Positions 1 to 7,165 of a DNA stretch of 38,472 bases are shown here, in pieces (the stretch's first letter is position 1; the number at the start of each line of letters is the position of its first letter). Origin of the DNA: Sedimentibacter hydroxybenzoicus DSM 7310 (lineage in GTDB: Bacteria; Bacillota; Clostridia; Tissierellales; Sedimentibacteraceae); assembly GCF_013403245.1 (NCBI RefSeq), contig NZ_JACBNQ010000028.1:1-38472 (forward strand), read 5' to 3'. The position numbers and the translations under genes were made by a program. Below the pieces are notes generated by a model. It saw only the letters and a program-made list of their open reading frames with translations. It searched no databases and was not told the DNA's origin.

Positions 1-55
1 TTGTTTTATAAAGACTATGCAACCCTTGATATATAAAGGTTTTAACAAAAAAATA

Positions 56-87
56 GTAGTGTTTACTTGACACTACGGAATTATAAT
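56..87 (+). promoter_or_regulatory. Putative promoter/operator region of the stress-protein gene
   Basis: A TATAAT box lies at 82-87, just upstream of an AAGGGGTGA ribosome binding site and the ATG at 101. A 7-bp inverted repeat, GTAGTGT (56-62) and ACACTAC (70-76), sits immediately upstream of the -10 box, where a -35 box would be expected. TTGACA at 67-72 is only 9 bp from the -10, so it cannot be the matching -35. The repeat may be a regulator site. This is inferred from position only. Confidence 0.35.
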
Positions 88-100
88 AAGGGGTGACATT

Positions 101-553
101 ATGAAAAAGATATTGATTCCGGTTGACGGCTCTGTAGCATCTGAAAAAGCAGCGAAAAAGGCAGTTGAAATCGGCAAGTTAATAAATGCGGAGCTTACTT
201 TCGTAACAGTTGTTAACACTCCCACAGAGGATAAATATTCATACTTCGGAATGAATGTAGAGCATGCTTTTATCGCAAATTGTGAGGAAATGCTTAAAAA
301 TCTCATACGGGAAGAAACCAAAATGCTTGATATACTTGTAAGAAATCTGAATTGCGATGATTTAATGACGACAAAAAGAGTGGTGGTTGGAAAGCCTTCT
401 GTTGAAATATTAAAAATTGCTACTGATGAAAAATTTGATTTAATCGTAATGGGAAGACGAGGGTTGTCAAATATGGAAAGAATTTTTATCGGTTCTATAA
501 CTCAAAAAGTAATTTCACAAGCACCGTGCCCTGTAATGGTTGTGAACGGATAG
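101..553 (+). CDS. Universal stress protein (UspA family)
   Basis: The 150-residue product is one complete Usp domain, the usual length for a single-domain UspA. It opens with KKILIPVDGS, the first strand of the fold with its conserved Asp. It ends with the ATP-binding type signature GRRGLSNMERIFIGS followed by the final strand CPVMVV. These cytosolic proteins bind ATP or nucleotides and act in stress or starvation survival; a specific role cannot be read from the sequence. The ATG has a good ribosome binding site (AAGGGGTGA, 7 nt upstream). The gene stands alone, with an inverted repeat at its -10 box and a strong terminator right after the stop. Confidence 0.93.
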   Translation: MKKILIPVDGSVASEKAAKKAVEIGKLINAELTFVTVVNTPTEDKYSYFGMNVEHAFIANCEEMLKNLIREETKMLDILVRNLNCDDLMTTKRVVVGKPSVEILKIATDEKFDLIVMGRRGLSNMERIFIGSITQKVISQAPCPVMVVNG

Positions 554-561
554 GAAAGTAT

Positions 562-594
562 GCCGGTAGAACAAAATGTTCTATCGGCTTTTTT
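562..594 (+). terminator. Rho-independent terminator of the usp gene
   Basis: A 12-bp stem, GCCGGTAGAACA (562-573) and TGTTCTATCGGC (577-588), with one mismatch or wobble and an AAA loop, is followed by six T residues. It lies 9 nt after the usp stop codon. Confidence 0.92.
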
Positions 595-614
595 CTATGT
601 GCAATCTTAAGAAA

Positions 615-880
615 TTATATAACAGTATATAGCCAAACAAAAATAGGAATAGTTATTAATGATATTAAATGTGTGGTAACTACTATTTTTGATCCGAATA
701 TAATATCTCCTCCATATTTTTGTGCAAGTATCGGCATCAGAACCGCAACCGGTAAAGAAGCGTATATAACATAAACTTGCTCAATCATTATATCAAATTC
801 AAAAAACTTTAATATTAAAATCATAAGTAATGGAGAAATTATTAATCTGAAAAAAGTTGCAATATATGCTTCCTCCCTGT
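615..880 (-). pseudogene. 3' remnant of an auxin efflux carrier (AEC) family transporter
   Basis: Reading the minus strand, codons upstream of the only ATG (824) stay open to about 890 and give AYIATFFRLIISPLLMILIL before that Met. The frame then runs through SLPVAVLMPILAQKYGGD to a terminal hydrophobic segment. This is the pattern of the last three or four membrane helices of AEC permeases (P-x-A-V-L-x-x-I-L-A-x-x-Y-G-x-D). The N-terminal two thirds is missing; the sequence before it becomes hairpin and repeat DNA. I read it as a decayed 3' fragment. The intact AEC gene at 36329-37267 has a different C-terminus, so this is not a recent partial copy of it. Confidence 0.65.
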
Positions 881-914
881 ATATGCCCTGTCATGGCTGT
901 AATGATTTAAGCTT

Positions 915-943
915 AAAGGGACTGTATAGAAAACAGTCCCTTT
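915..943. terminator. Hairpin, possibly a bidirectional terminator
   Basis: An 11-bp perfect stem, AAAGGGACTGT (915-925) and ACAGTCCCTTT (933-943), surrounds a 7-nt loop and is followed on the plus strand by ATATTTTAC. It sits at the broken upstream end of the transporter remnant and may be part of the repeat block that follows. Confidence 0.5.
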
Positions 944-974
944 ATATTTTACAGTGTTAGCACTTTCGACACTG

Positions 975-1075
975 TCATTCTGAGGGCTTTGCCCAAAGAA
1001 TCTCATCTTTTGTACAACGAGATCCCTCGCTTTGCTCGGGATAAGCGACCGACACCAAATCAAAGATTAGGGTCG
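975..1075. repeat. Dispersed palindromic repeat (REP/ERIC-like)
   Basis: The stretch starts TGTCATTCTGAGGGC and holds an imperfect inverted repeat: AAGAATCTC near 1000 against GAGATCCCTCGC at 1019-1030. The minus frame reads through as PEQSEGSR, a signature often seen in spurious ORFs made by dispersed palindromes in many bacteria. Its right part, GACCGACACCAAATCAAAG (about 1047-1065), resembles sequence near 34883. No gene is supported here. Confidence 0.55.
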
Positions 1076-1171
1076 TCCCAGTCTCATTCACCAATGTTTT
1101 ATCTCCCTTTGGTCGCAAACGTTGGGAATTCATTGCGAATGACCTACCTACCATTTCTCGGAAACCAATTC

Positions 1172-1229
1172 GGGGACATTCCTCTAAAGCTTTCTGCATA
1201 GATTGTCTTTACTTTAGAGGTGTGTCCCC
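1172..1229. repeat. Long inverted repeat with GGGGACA ends, downstream of the E3 gene
   Basis: The arms at 1172-1189 and 1212-1229 match at 16 of 18 positions (GGGGACA...CCTCTAAAG against CTTTAGAGG...TGTCCCC) around a 22-nt loop. The repeat lies 33 nt beyond the stop of the operon's last gene, so it may also work as an mRNA 3' end. The GGGGACA end recalls REP-type elements moved by Y1 (RAYT) transposases in Clostridia; no such transposase is in the window. Confidence 0.6.
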
Positions 1230-1262
1230 ATACATCTGACAAATGGGGTTAGGGCATCTCAC

Positions 1263-2681
1263 TTACTTAGCTTTCATGGAATGTATGGCTTGCTTTTTAA
1301 CGGCTAATACCGCTTCCTTTAATCCTTCAGAAACAGTAGGATGTGGATGAATAGTTTCAATGAGCTCATCTACTGTGACTTCTAAATTGATACCAAGAGA
1401 AAATTCTGAAATCATTTCAGTCGCCCTCGGTCCATAAATTGAAATACCTATTATTTCATCATACTTTTTATCGGTTACAACTTTAATGAAGGTATTTTCA
1501 ACATCACCTGTAATTAATGTTTTCCCGTTATTAACCAACGGAAACATACCTGTTTCGTAGTCAATGCCGCGATTCTTGGCTTCGTCCTCTGTAATTCCCA
1601 CATATGCTACTTCTGGTTTGGTATATAGACATCCGGGGACAATGTCATAGTTTATGGTTTTATTACTTCCAAGCAGCATATTTTCAACCGCAACTATGCC
1701 TTGTTCTTCTGCAACGTGAGCCAGCATAATCTTACCCGTTACATCTCCCACCGCATATATATTTTTAACATTTGTTTTCATGTTGCTGTCAATGTTTATG
1801 AAGCCTCTGTTGCTTACAGCTATTTTTGCGTTCTCTGTTTGAAGTCCTGTTGTCACAGGTTTTCTTCCTGTTGAAATTAACACATTATCTCCGTATGCAA
1901 ATTTGTCTTCTCCGTTTAGCTCATACTTAACACAAAGCCTGCCATCCTTTTTTTCTATTCCGACAACCTTTGCTGAGGTTTGTATTTGTATTCCTGACTT
2001 CTCCATATTTGCAGCCAACATTGCAGCCACATCTGAATCTATAGACTGACCTAATTTAGGCATCATTTCAATCATGGTTACTTTTGTTCCAAAGGAGCTG
2101 TATACACTGGCAAACTCGATACCTATGACACCGCCACCTATAATAACCACTTCTTCCGGTAATTTTTCTGAGCAAAGAGCTTTTGTACTGTCTATTACCC
2201 CTTCTAAGTCTGACCCCTTTATAGGTGGAATCATAGGCTCGGAGCCTGTTGCTATCACAAAATATTCGCTGTTTATAACCTCTTCTTTCCCGTCTGACAA
2301 TCTTACCTTTATACTTTTATTGTCAAGGAAGCTTGCTTCTCCTCTTATTAATGTTATATTATTGGATTTAAGAAGCATTTCAACTCCCTTAACAAGCTTG
2401 TTTATTATGCTTACCCTTCTCGTTTGTAATTTCTGCCAATTTACTTTGGGTTTGTTTTCTAATTCTAATCCTAATTCATCGGCATGCTTTAATTCTTCAT
2501 ATAGCTCTGCAGTATGAAGCAATACCTTTGTAGGGATACATCCAACATTAAGGCAAGTGCCTCCAAGATCTGCTCTTTCTATTAATGCAACCCTTGCGCC
2601 TAATTGTGCCGCTCTTATTGCAGAAACATAGCCTCCTATACCTCCGCCGATTACTGTTACCTTATAATCATTTGCTGACAT
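1263..2681 (-). CDS. lpdA: Dihydrolipoyl dehydrogenase (E3) of the 2-oxoacid dehydrogenase operon
   Basis: This 472-residue flavoprotein reoxidises the dihydrolipoyl arm of E2 and passes electrons to NAD+. The FAD-binding GGGIGG is at residues 12-17, the redox-active disulfide C43/C48 is in GGTCLNVGC, the NAD-binding GGGVIG is at about 182-187, and the catalytic His447/Glu452 pair is in HPHPTVSEG near the C-terminus. All are intact and the length is normal. The ATG at 2681 has a GGAAGGAG site and lies 17 nt after panB, so it is co-transcribed as the last gene of the operon. A second E3, in the glycine cleavage operon, is clearly divergent, which suggests each complex has its own partner. Confidence 0.95.
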   Translation of the reverse strand: MSANDYKVTVIGGGIGGYVSAIRAAQLGARVALIERADLGGTCLNVGCIPTKVLLHTAELYEELKHADELGLELENKPKVNWQKLQTRRVSIINKLVKGVEMLLKSNNITLIRGEASFLDNKSIKVRLSDGKEEVINSEYFVIATGSEPMIPPIKGSDLEGVIDSTKALCSEKLPEEVVIIGGGVIGIEFASVYSSFGTKVTMIEMMPKLGQSIDSDVAAMLAANMEKSGIQIQTSAKVVGIEKKDGRLCVKYELNGEDKFAYGDNVLISTGRKPVTTGLQTENAKIAVSNRGFINIDSNMKTNVKNIYAVGDVTGKIMLAHVAEEQGIVAVENMLLGSNKTINYDIVPGCLYTKPEVAYVGITEDEAKNRGIDYETGMFPLVNNGKTLITGDVENTFIKVVTDKKYDEIIGISIYGPRATEMISEFSLGINLEVTVDELIETIHPHPTVSEGLKEAVLAVKKQAIHSMKAK

Positions 2682-2698
2682 ATATTGCTCCTTCCCTA

Positions 2699-3547
2699 TT
2701 ATTTAAATTCCTCAAATAACTTTTCGAATTCGGCAATATCTTCGCTTATGTGATACACATGTTTGTCTTCAGGAAATTTAACATTTCTTACGTCATCACA
2801 ATATTCCTTTATAGCACTGATAGTTATCTCTGCCAGATTCGCATATTTCTTTACAAATTTAGGAGTGAATGCCTGAAACAATCCCAACATATCCCCGCAA
2901 ATAATTAATTGTCCGTCACATGATGCACCGGCACCGATAGAATATACAGGAATAGTTAATTTTTTAGTTATATATTCCGTTACTTCCGGCGGAACTGCTT
3001 CTAATAAAAGAAACTTTGCTCCGGCTTCCTCTATTGCTATAGCATCTAATATTAATTCTCTGGCACTTTCCACTGTTCTGCCCTGTGCTTTAAATCCGCC
3101 AAGAACCCCTGAGCTTTGAGGAGTTAAGCCAATGTGTCCGCAAACAACTATACCTGCATCCGTAATAGCTCTTATACGTGAACACATTCTTCTTCCACCC
3201 TCAAGCTTAACAGCATCAACATCAGCTTCTTTTAAAAATCTGCCTGCATTTTCAACTGCTGATTCGTCTGATATCTGGTATGACATAAACGGCATGTCAC
3301 CTACTATCATTGTATTTTTAGCACCCCTTCTTACTGCCTGACAATGTGATATACAATCATCCATTGTAACAGGTATGGTACCTTCATATCCCAATACAAC
3401 CATTCCCAAGGAATCACCGACAAGTATCATGTCAATTCCTGCTTGTTCAGCAAATGAAGCAATAGGAAAATCATATGCTGTAATCCATGTTAGCTTTTCA
3501 CCCTTTTTCTTCATAGATTGCAAGTCAAGAATACTTTTTTTCCTCAT
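2699..3547 (-). CDS. panB: Ketopantoate hydroxymethyltransferase (PanB) in a catabolic operon
   Basis: PanB reversibly transfers a hydroxymethyl group between 5,10-methylene-THF and 2-oxoisovalerate, giving 2-dehydropantoate. The TIM-barrel landmarks are all present: TAYDFP, ILVGDSLGMVVLGY and VGDMPFMSYQ (the Mg-binding Asp pair), AVKLEGG (Lys/Glu), GHIGLTPQS and the catalytic Glu in LLLEAVPPEV. I choose the ATG at 3547 (282 residues, normal length), which has GAGGTG 6 nt upstream. The longer frame from 3607 adds 20 atypical residues and no good site. It lies between E2 and E3 of a dehydrogenase, with no panC or panD near. That setting suggests it runs in the cleavage direction, feeding 2-oxoisovalerate to E1 (inference). 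Confidence 0.93.
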   Translation of the reverse strand: MRKKSILDLQSMKKKGEKLTWITAYDFPIASFAEQAGIDMILVGDSLGMVVLGYEGTIPVTMDDCISHCQAVRRGAKNTMIVGDMPFMSYQISDESAVENAGRFLKEADVDAVKLEGGRRMCSRIRAITDAGIVVCGHIGLTPQSSGVLGGFKAQGRTVESARELILDAIAIEEAGAKFLLLEAVPPEVTEYITKKLTIPVYSIGAGASCDGQLIICGDMLGLFQAFTPKFVKKYANLAEITISAIKEYCDDVRNVKFPEDKHVYHISEDIAEFEKLFEEFK

Positions 3548-3580
3548 TATATTCACCTCATAATAATTAAATTTAAAGTA

Positions 3581-3627
3581 CTCCTTCTTAAAAATATTTA
3601 ATAACATCTGTTTATTTTAAGAAGGAG
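3581..3627 (-). promoter_or_regulatory. Intercistronic stem-loop between E2 and panB
   Basis: A 13-bp perfect inverted repeat, CTCCTTCTTAAAA (3581-3593) and TTTTAAGAAGGAG (3615-3627), closes a 21-nt loop. No T-tract follows on the minus strand, so it is more likely an mRNA-processing or stability element, or a weak attenuator, than a full terminator. It contains AAGGAG-like sequence that would be hidden in the stem, while the real panB site lies downstream. Confidence 0.6.
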
Positions 3628-3650
3628 AAATGTAATACGGTGATTGATAT

Positions 3651-4973
3651 TTAATCAATCAACAAATATGGATTTTCTATAAATTCCTTTATTTCGCTCA
3701 GGAATTTAGCTGATAATGCACCGTCCACCAAGCTATGATCTGTCGTCAGACTTAAATTCATCATAGGTCTTACAACCACTCGTTTATCAATTGCTACAGG
3801 CTTATCAACTATTCTGTTTATTCCCAAAATGGCAACCTCAGGTCTGTTGATAATAGGTGTAAATGAATCCATTCCAAACATACCGATATTTGTAATCGTG
3901 AATGTTCCATTAAATAAATCATCAGGATTCAGCTTGTTGGTTCTTGCATTTTCTATCAATCTTTCCGTTTCTTCTGCTATCTCCTTAAGGGTCATTGTTT
4001 CCAGACCTTTAACATTAGGTACCATCAATCCCTTTTCAACATCTACTGCTACACCAAGATTTACATAGTTATGATATGTTATGGTATCATCCTCTAAGCT
4101 TGCATTAAGATGTCTGTACTTCATCAGAAGCTTGCCAAGTACCTTCATTATCATATGATTATACGTTAATTTCAATCCTTCTGCTGCATATATCGGTTTA
4201 AGCTTTTCTCTTAATCTGATAAATTCTGTCATATCTACTTCCATGTTAAATGTTACCATAGGAGTAGCAATCCAATTTGCTCTCATTCTCTCTGAGATGA
4301 TTTTTCTCATACCGACAGCTTTTTCAGTCTCTGTAGGCTGATCATATGCTGATTTTTCAGATTTTGTTGCATATCCCGCAACATCTGATTTCTTAATTCT
4401 GTCATTCTTTTCAATTGCGGACAAATCTATATTATTTTCAGAAGCCATCTTCTTAGCTGCAGGCGTAGCCTTTATTCTCGGCTTATCATTTTGATATCTC
4501 TCAACATCTTTTGCCAATATAACTCCGCTATAGCCTGTCGCTTCAACTTCCGATAAATCTATACCTTTTTCATAGGATAATTTCTTAGCATAAGGTGTAG
4601 CAAGAATGTAGTCAGAATTTTCTTTTGTATTCTTTATTTCATTAACTTCCACATCTGATATATACGATGTATCCGCAACTTTTTCCTCTTCTTTATTGCC
4701 TAAGTTCTTCCCTATTATCCCGGAGATATCCTCATTTTTATCAGCAATAACACCTATAAGCGCCTTAACAGGCACGGTTTCACCTGCTTGTACAACTATC
4801 TTTCTTACTATTCCCTCTGTATCTGCAATAATTTCATTGGTAAGCTTATCTGTTTCTACCTCAAATAACTTATCCCCTACTTTTACATTATTTCCTTCTT
4901 CAACAAACCACTTGGTGACAGTTCCTTCTGCCATCGTAAGTCCTAATTTGGGCATTAATATTTCTCTTGCCAT
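3651..4973 (-). CDS. 2-oxoacid dehydrogenase E2 (lipoyl acyltransferase) with tandem subunit-binding domains
   Basis: E2 carries the acyl group on lipoate and transfers it to CoA. In order it has one lipoyl domain (about 1-77, lipoyl-Lys43 in VETDKLTNE), a linker, two peripheral-subunit-binding motifs (about 124-160, TPYAKKLSYEKGIDLSEVEA; about 168-202, TPAAKKMASENNIDLSAIEK), and a catalytic domain with TDHSLVDGA near the C-terminus. The second binding motif lacks the usual GTGxxGRI loop. I choose the second ATG (4973, 440 residues) because AAGGAGG lies 6 nt before it, whereas it touches the first ATG. By motif it is nearer acetoin/pyruvate-type than branched-chain E2; the substrate cannot be fixed. 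It would need lipoylation, for example by the LplA at 13108. Confidence 0.93.
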   Translation of the reverse strand: MAREILMPKLGLTMAEGTVTKWFVEEGNNVKVGDKLFEVETDKLTNEIIADTEGIVRKIVVQAGETVPVKALIGVIADKNEDISGIIGKNLGNKEEEKVADTSYISDVEVNEIKNTKENSDYILATPYAKKLSYEKGIDLSEVEATGYSGVILAKDVERYQNDKPRIKATPAAKKMASENNIDLSAIEKNDRIKKSDVAGYATKSEKSAYDQPTETEKAVGMRKIISERMRANWIATPMVTFNMEVDMTEFIRLREKLKPIYAAEGLKLTYNHMIMKVLGKLLMKYRHLNASLEDDTITYHNYVNLGVAVDVEKGLMVPNVKGLETMTLKEIAEETERLIENARTNKLNPDDLFNGTFTITNIGMFGMDSFTPIINRPEVAILGINRIVDKPVAIDKRVVVRPMMNLSLTTDHSLVDGALSAKFLSEIKEFIENPYLLID

Positions 4974-4997
4974 ATTCATCCTCCTTCACAGCTTTAA

Positions 4998-5966
4998 TTA
5001 AAATAAATCCTTTAACCCTTTTGCAATTTTTTCTGAATTTAATCTATAAGCATTTTCTAATGGTGGTGAAAATGGTACCGGAGTAAATGGCGCCCCAAAT
5101 CTCTTAATTGGTGCATCTAAGTACTCTACTGCTTCTTCTGCTACGTATGCAGCAATTTCAGAGCCAACGCCCCCTTGTTTTACCGCCTCATGTATAATGG
5201 CTAATCTATGAGTTTTCTTTACCGATTCTAATATTGTTTCCTTGTCATAAGGCACTATCGTTCTAAGGTCAATAATTTCAGCATTAATTCCGTCCTTGGC
5301 TAATAAATCAGCAACTTCATAAGCTTTTTTCATTGCTATTGAATAAGAAACTATAGTGATATCCGAACCTTCTTTTGCTACCTTAGCTTTTCCTATAGGA
5401 ACGAAATATTCACCATCAGGAACCGGTCCTTTTTCCTTATATAATATTTTATTTTCAAAATATATTACAGGATTGTTATCTCTTATTGCTGATTTTAATA
5501 ATCCTTTAGCATCTGCAGGATTTGATGGTGTAACTACCATAAGCCCCGGGATATTCATAAACCATGCTTCAATGCTCTGTGAATGCTGTGCTGCTGCACT
5601 CAAAGACAATCCGTCAGGTGCTCTTATAACCATTGGAACTGTAGTCTGCCCTCCAAACATATATCTGATTTTAGCCATTTGATTAAATACCTCATCCATG
5701 GCAACACCTAAAAAGTCTGCATAGTGCATATCCGCTACAGGTCTTAATCCTGCCAGCGCAGCTCCTACTGATGCTCCGATAATTGCTGTTTCAGATATTG
5801 GAGTATCCATAATTCTTTCGCCGAATTCAGCAGGCAAACCTTTGAATTGTCCAAAAATTCCACCTTGTCTTACTATATCTTCCCCCATTACAATTATGTC
5901 TTCATCTAACCTCATTTCTTCTGCCATTGCTTCTAATGTTGCTTGTGAAAATGTAATCTCTCTCAT
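4998..5966 (-). CDS. 2-oxoacid dehydrogenase E1 beta subunit (acetoin/pyruvate type)
   Basis: This 322-residue transketolase-like subunit forms the thiamine-diphosphate E1 with the product of the gene just upstream. Landmarks are MGEDIVRQGGIFGQFKGLP, ERIMDTPISE, the pyrimidine-binding domain through AQHSQSIEAWFMNIPGLMVV, and the C-terminal domain with DLRTIVPYD and HEAVKQGGVGSEIAA. The length matches AcoB/PdhB. The ATG at 5966 follows GGAGG and lies 11 nt after E1 alpha, so the two are translated together. It acts in the cytosol in a large E1-E2-E3 complex. The sequence does not tell whether it takes pyruvate, acetoin or a branched oxoacid. Confidence 0.95.
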   Translation of the reverse strand: MREITFSQATLEAMAEEMRLDEDIIVMGEDIVRQGGIFGQFKGLPAEFGERIMDTPISETAIIGASVGAALAGLRPVADMHYADFLGVAMDEVFNQMAKIRYMFGGQTTVPMVIRAPDGLSLSAAAQHSQSIEAWFMNIPGLMVVTPSNPADAKGLLKSAIRDNNPVIYFENKILYKEKGPVPDGEYFVPIGKAKVAKEGSDITIVSYSIAMKKAYEVADLLAKDGINAEIIDLRTIVPYDKETILESVKKTHRLAIIHEAVKQGGVGSEIAAYVAEEAVEYLDAPIKRFGAPFTPVPFSPPLENAYRLNSEKIAKGLKDLF

Positions 5967-5977
5967 TTTTCTACCTC

Positions 5978-6949
5978 CTACACATATAAGTCATCAAATA
6001 TTTCTGACGGATCCGGGTACTCACTGTTTAGTGCGAAATTTAATGCTTCTTTAATTTCTATTTCAACTTTTTCTCTTATTTTCTTTAGCTGTTCTTCAGT
6101 CATTAATTTTTCTGACAAAACTTCTTCTTCAAATCTTGTTATTGGATTATTATTTACATATATTTCATTAACTTCTTCTTTTGTTCTATACATTTCGGGA
6201 TCACCTACAAAGTGACCTTTAATTCTATACGTCTTAGCTTCTAAGAAGAACGGACCGTTACCAGCTTTAACATATTCCAATGCTTCCTTGAAGCCTTCAT
6301 ACACTGCAAAAATATCATTGCCATCAACAATTTTACTCGGCATATTATATCCCTGTGCTCTTATCGATATGTCCTCTACTGCTGTTGTAGTTCTATATGG
6401 AGTTGTTGATGCCCATTGGTTATTTTCACAAACGAATATTACTGGTAATTTCCACGCAGATGCCATGTTTAATGCTTCATGGAATGTTCCTCTGTTTGAT
6501 GAACCATCACCGAAAAAAGCGACCGAAACATTAGTTCTTTTTTTCACCTTAATAGCTAATGCAGCACCTGTAGCTAAATTGAATCCTCCGCCTACTACTC
6601 CGTTTGCTCCCAGCATTCCTACTGAAAAATCAGCAATATGCATTGAGCCTCCCTTGCCCTTGCAAGAACCTGTCTTCTTTCCAAATATCTCGGCCATAAC
6701 CTGATTCAAATCTGCACCCTTTGCAATTGTATGTCCGTGACCTCTATGTGTACTTGCTATATAATCTTCATCTGTTAAGCTCGTGCAAACACCTGATGCA
6801 ATTGCTTCTTCACCTATGTATAGATGCACAAATCCCGGTATTTCTCCATCTAAGAAATACCTCTCAACTGTTTCTTCAAATCTTCTGATTTTCATCATTT
6901 TGTAGTAAAATGTTTCTAATAATTCCTTGTTATACTTTACCATTCTCAT
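5978..6949 (-). CDS. 2-oxoacid dehydrogenase E1 alpha subunit (acetoin/pyruvate type)
   Basis: This is the thiamine-diphosphate-binding half of E1 (323 residues), which decarboxylates the substrate and hands it to the E2 lipoyl arm. The TPP motif runs from GDG (147-149) to NN (176-177). GKGGSMHIADFSVGMLGANG and GHFVGDPEMYR are typical of the AcoA/PdhA branch; branched-chain E1 alpha usually differs here. The start at 6949 has AAAGGAGC 6 nt upstream. A 216-bp gap to dctM is the longest inside the operon and could hold a separate promoter or a processing site. The apparent acetoin-type character is the main objection to a 2-oxoisovalerate substrate. Confidence 0.94.
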   Translation of the reverse strand: MRMVKYNKELLETFYYKMMKIRRFEETVERYFLDGEIPGFVHLYIGEEAIASGVCTSLTDEDYIASTHRGHGHTIAKGADLNQVMAEIFGKKTGSCKGKGGSMHIADFSVGMLGANGVVGGGFNLATGAALAIKVKKRTNVSVAFFGDGSSNRGTFHEALNMASAWKLPVIFVCENNQWASTTPYRTTTAVEDISIRAQGYNMPSKIVDGNDIFAVYEGFKEALEYVKAGNGPFFLEAKTYRIKGHFVGDPEMYRTKEEVNEIYVNNNPITRFEEEVLSEKLMTEEQLKKIREKVEIEIKEALNFALNSEYPDPSEIFDDLYV

Positions 6950-7008
6950 GTTCTGCTCCTTTAAATATATTTACATTTCCATGTACTTAATGATTCATTA
7001 TTAAACTA

Positions 7009-7146
7009 TTTGAAAAAATATATCCGGTTTCCTCGTAATGCTTCATGTATAAGACCGATTACAAAGGTTGGATTCTCTCCCTTGAAGAAGTACCCTCCAT
7101 ATGCTATTTCTTGCTGCAAACAAGCATATGGAGATGAACTGAATTT
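7009..7146 (-). pseudogene. Open stretch without a start codon between dctM and E1 alpha, possible gene scar
   Basis: On the minus strand a frame stays open for about 46 codons between TGA (7149-7147) and TAG (7008-7006). It reads like real protein, with the segments CLQQEIAYGGYFFKGE and NPTFVIGLIHEALRGN, but has no start codon or ribosome binding site. I do not recognise the family. It may be the tail of a lost gene or coding-like repeat DNA. Confidence 0.3.
7095..7133 (-). promoter_or_regulatory. Intercistronic stem-loop between dctM and E1 alpha
   Basis: A 10-bp perfect inverted repeat, CTCCATATGC (7095-7104) and GCATATGGAG (7124-7133), closes a 19-nt loop. There is no T-tract on the minus strand, so it is probably an RNA processing or stability element separating transport genes from enzyme genes. 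Confidence 0.5.
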
Positions 7147-7165
7147 TCAAGAATAACTGCTAAAT

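Noticed and set aside
67-87. TTGACA at 67-72 as the -35 of the TATAAT at 82-87
   Set aside because: The spacing is only 9 bp, too short for sigma-A recognition.
842-1199. Overlapping minus-strand frames of 73-74 codons in the left repeat block
   Set aside because: They translate palindromic repeat DNA (PEQSEGSR pattern) and lack start signals.
2074-2517. 147-codon plus-strand open frame inside the E3 gene
   Set aside because: It is an antisense shadow of the dihydrolipoyl dehydrogenase, with no ribosome binding site or family match.
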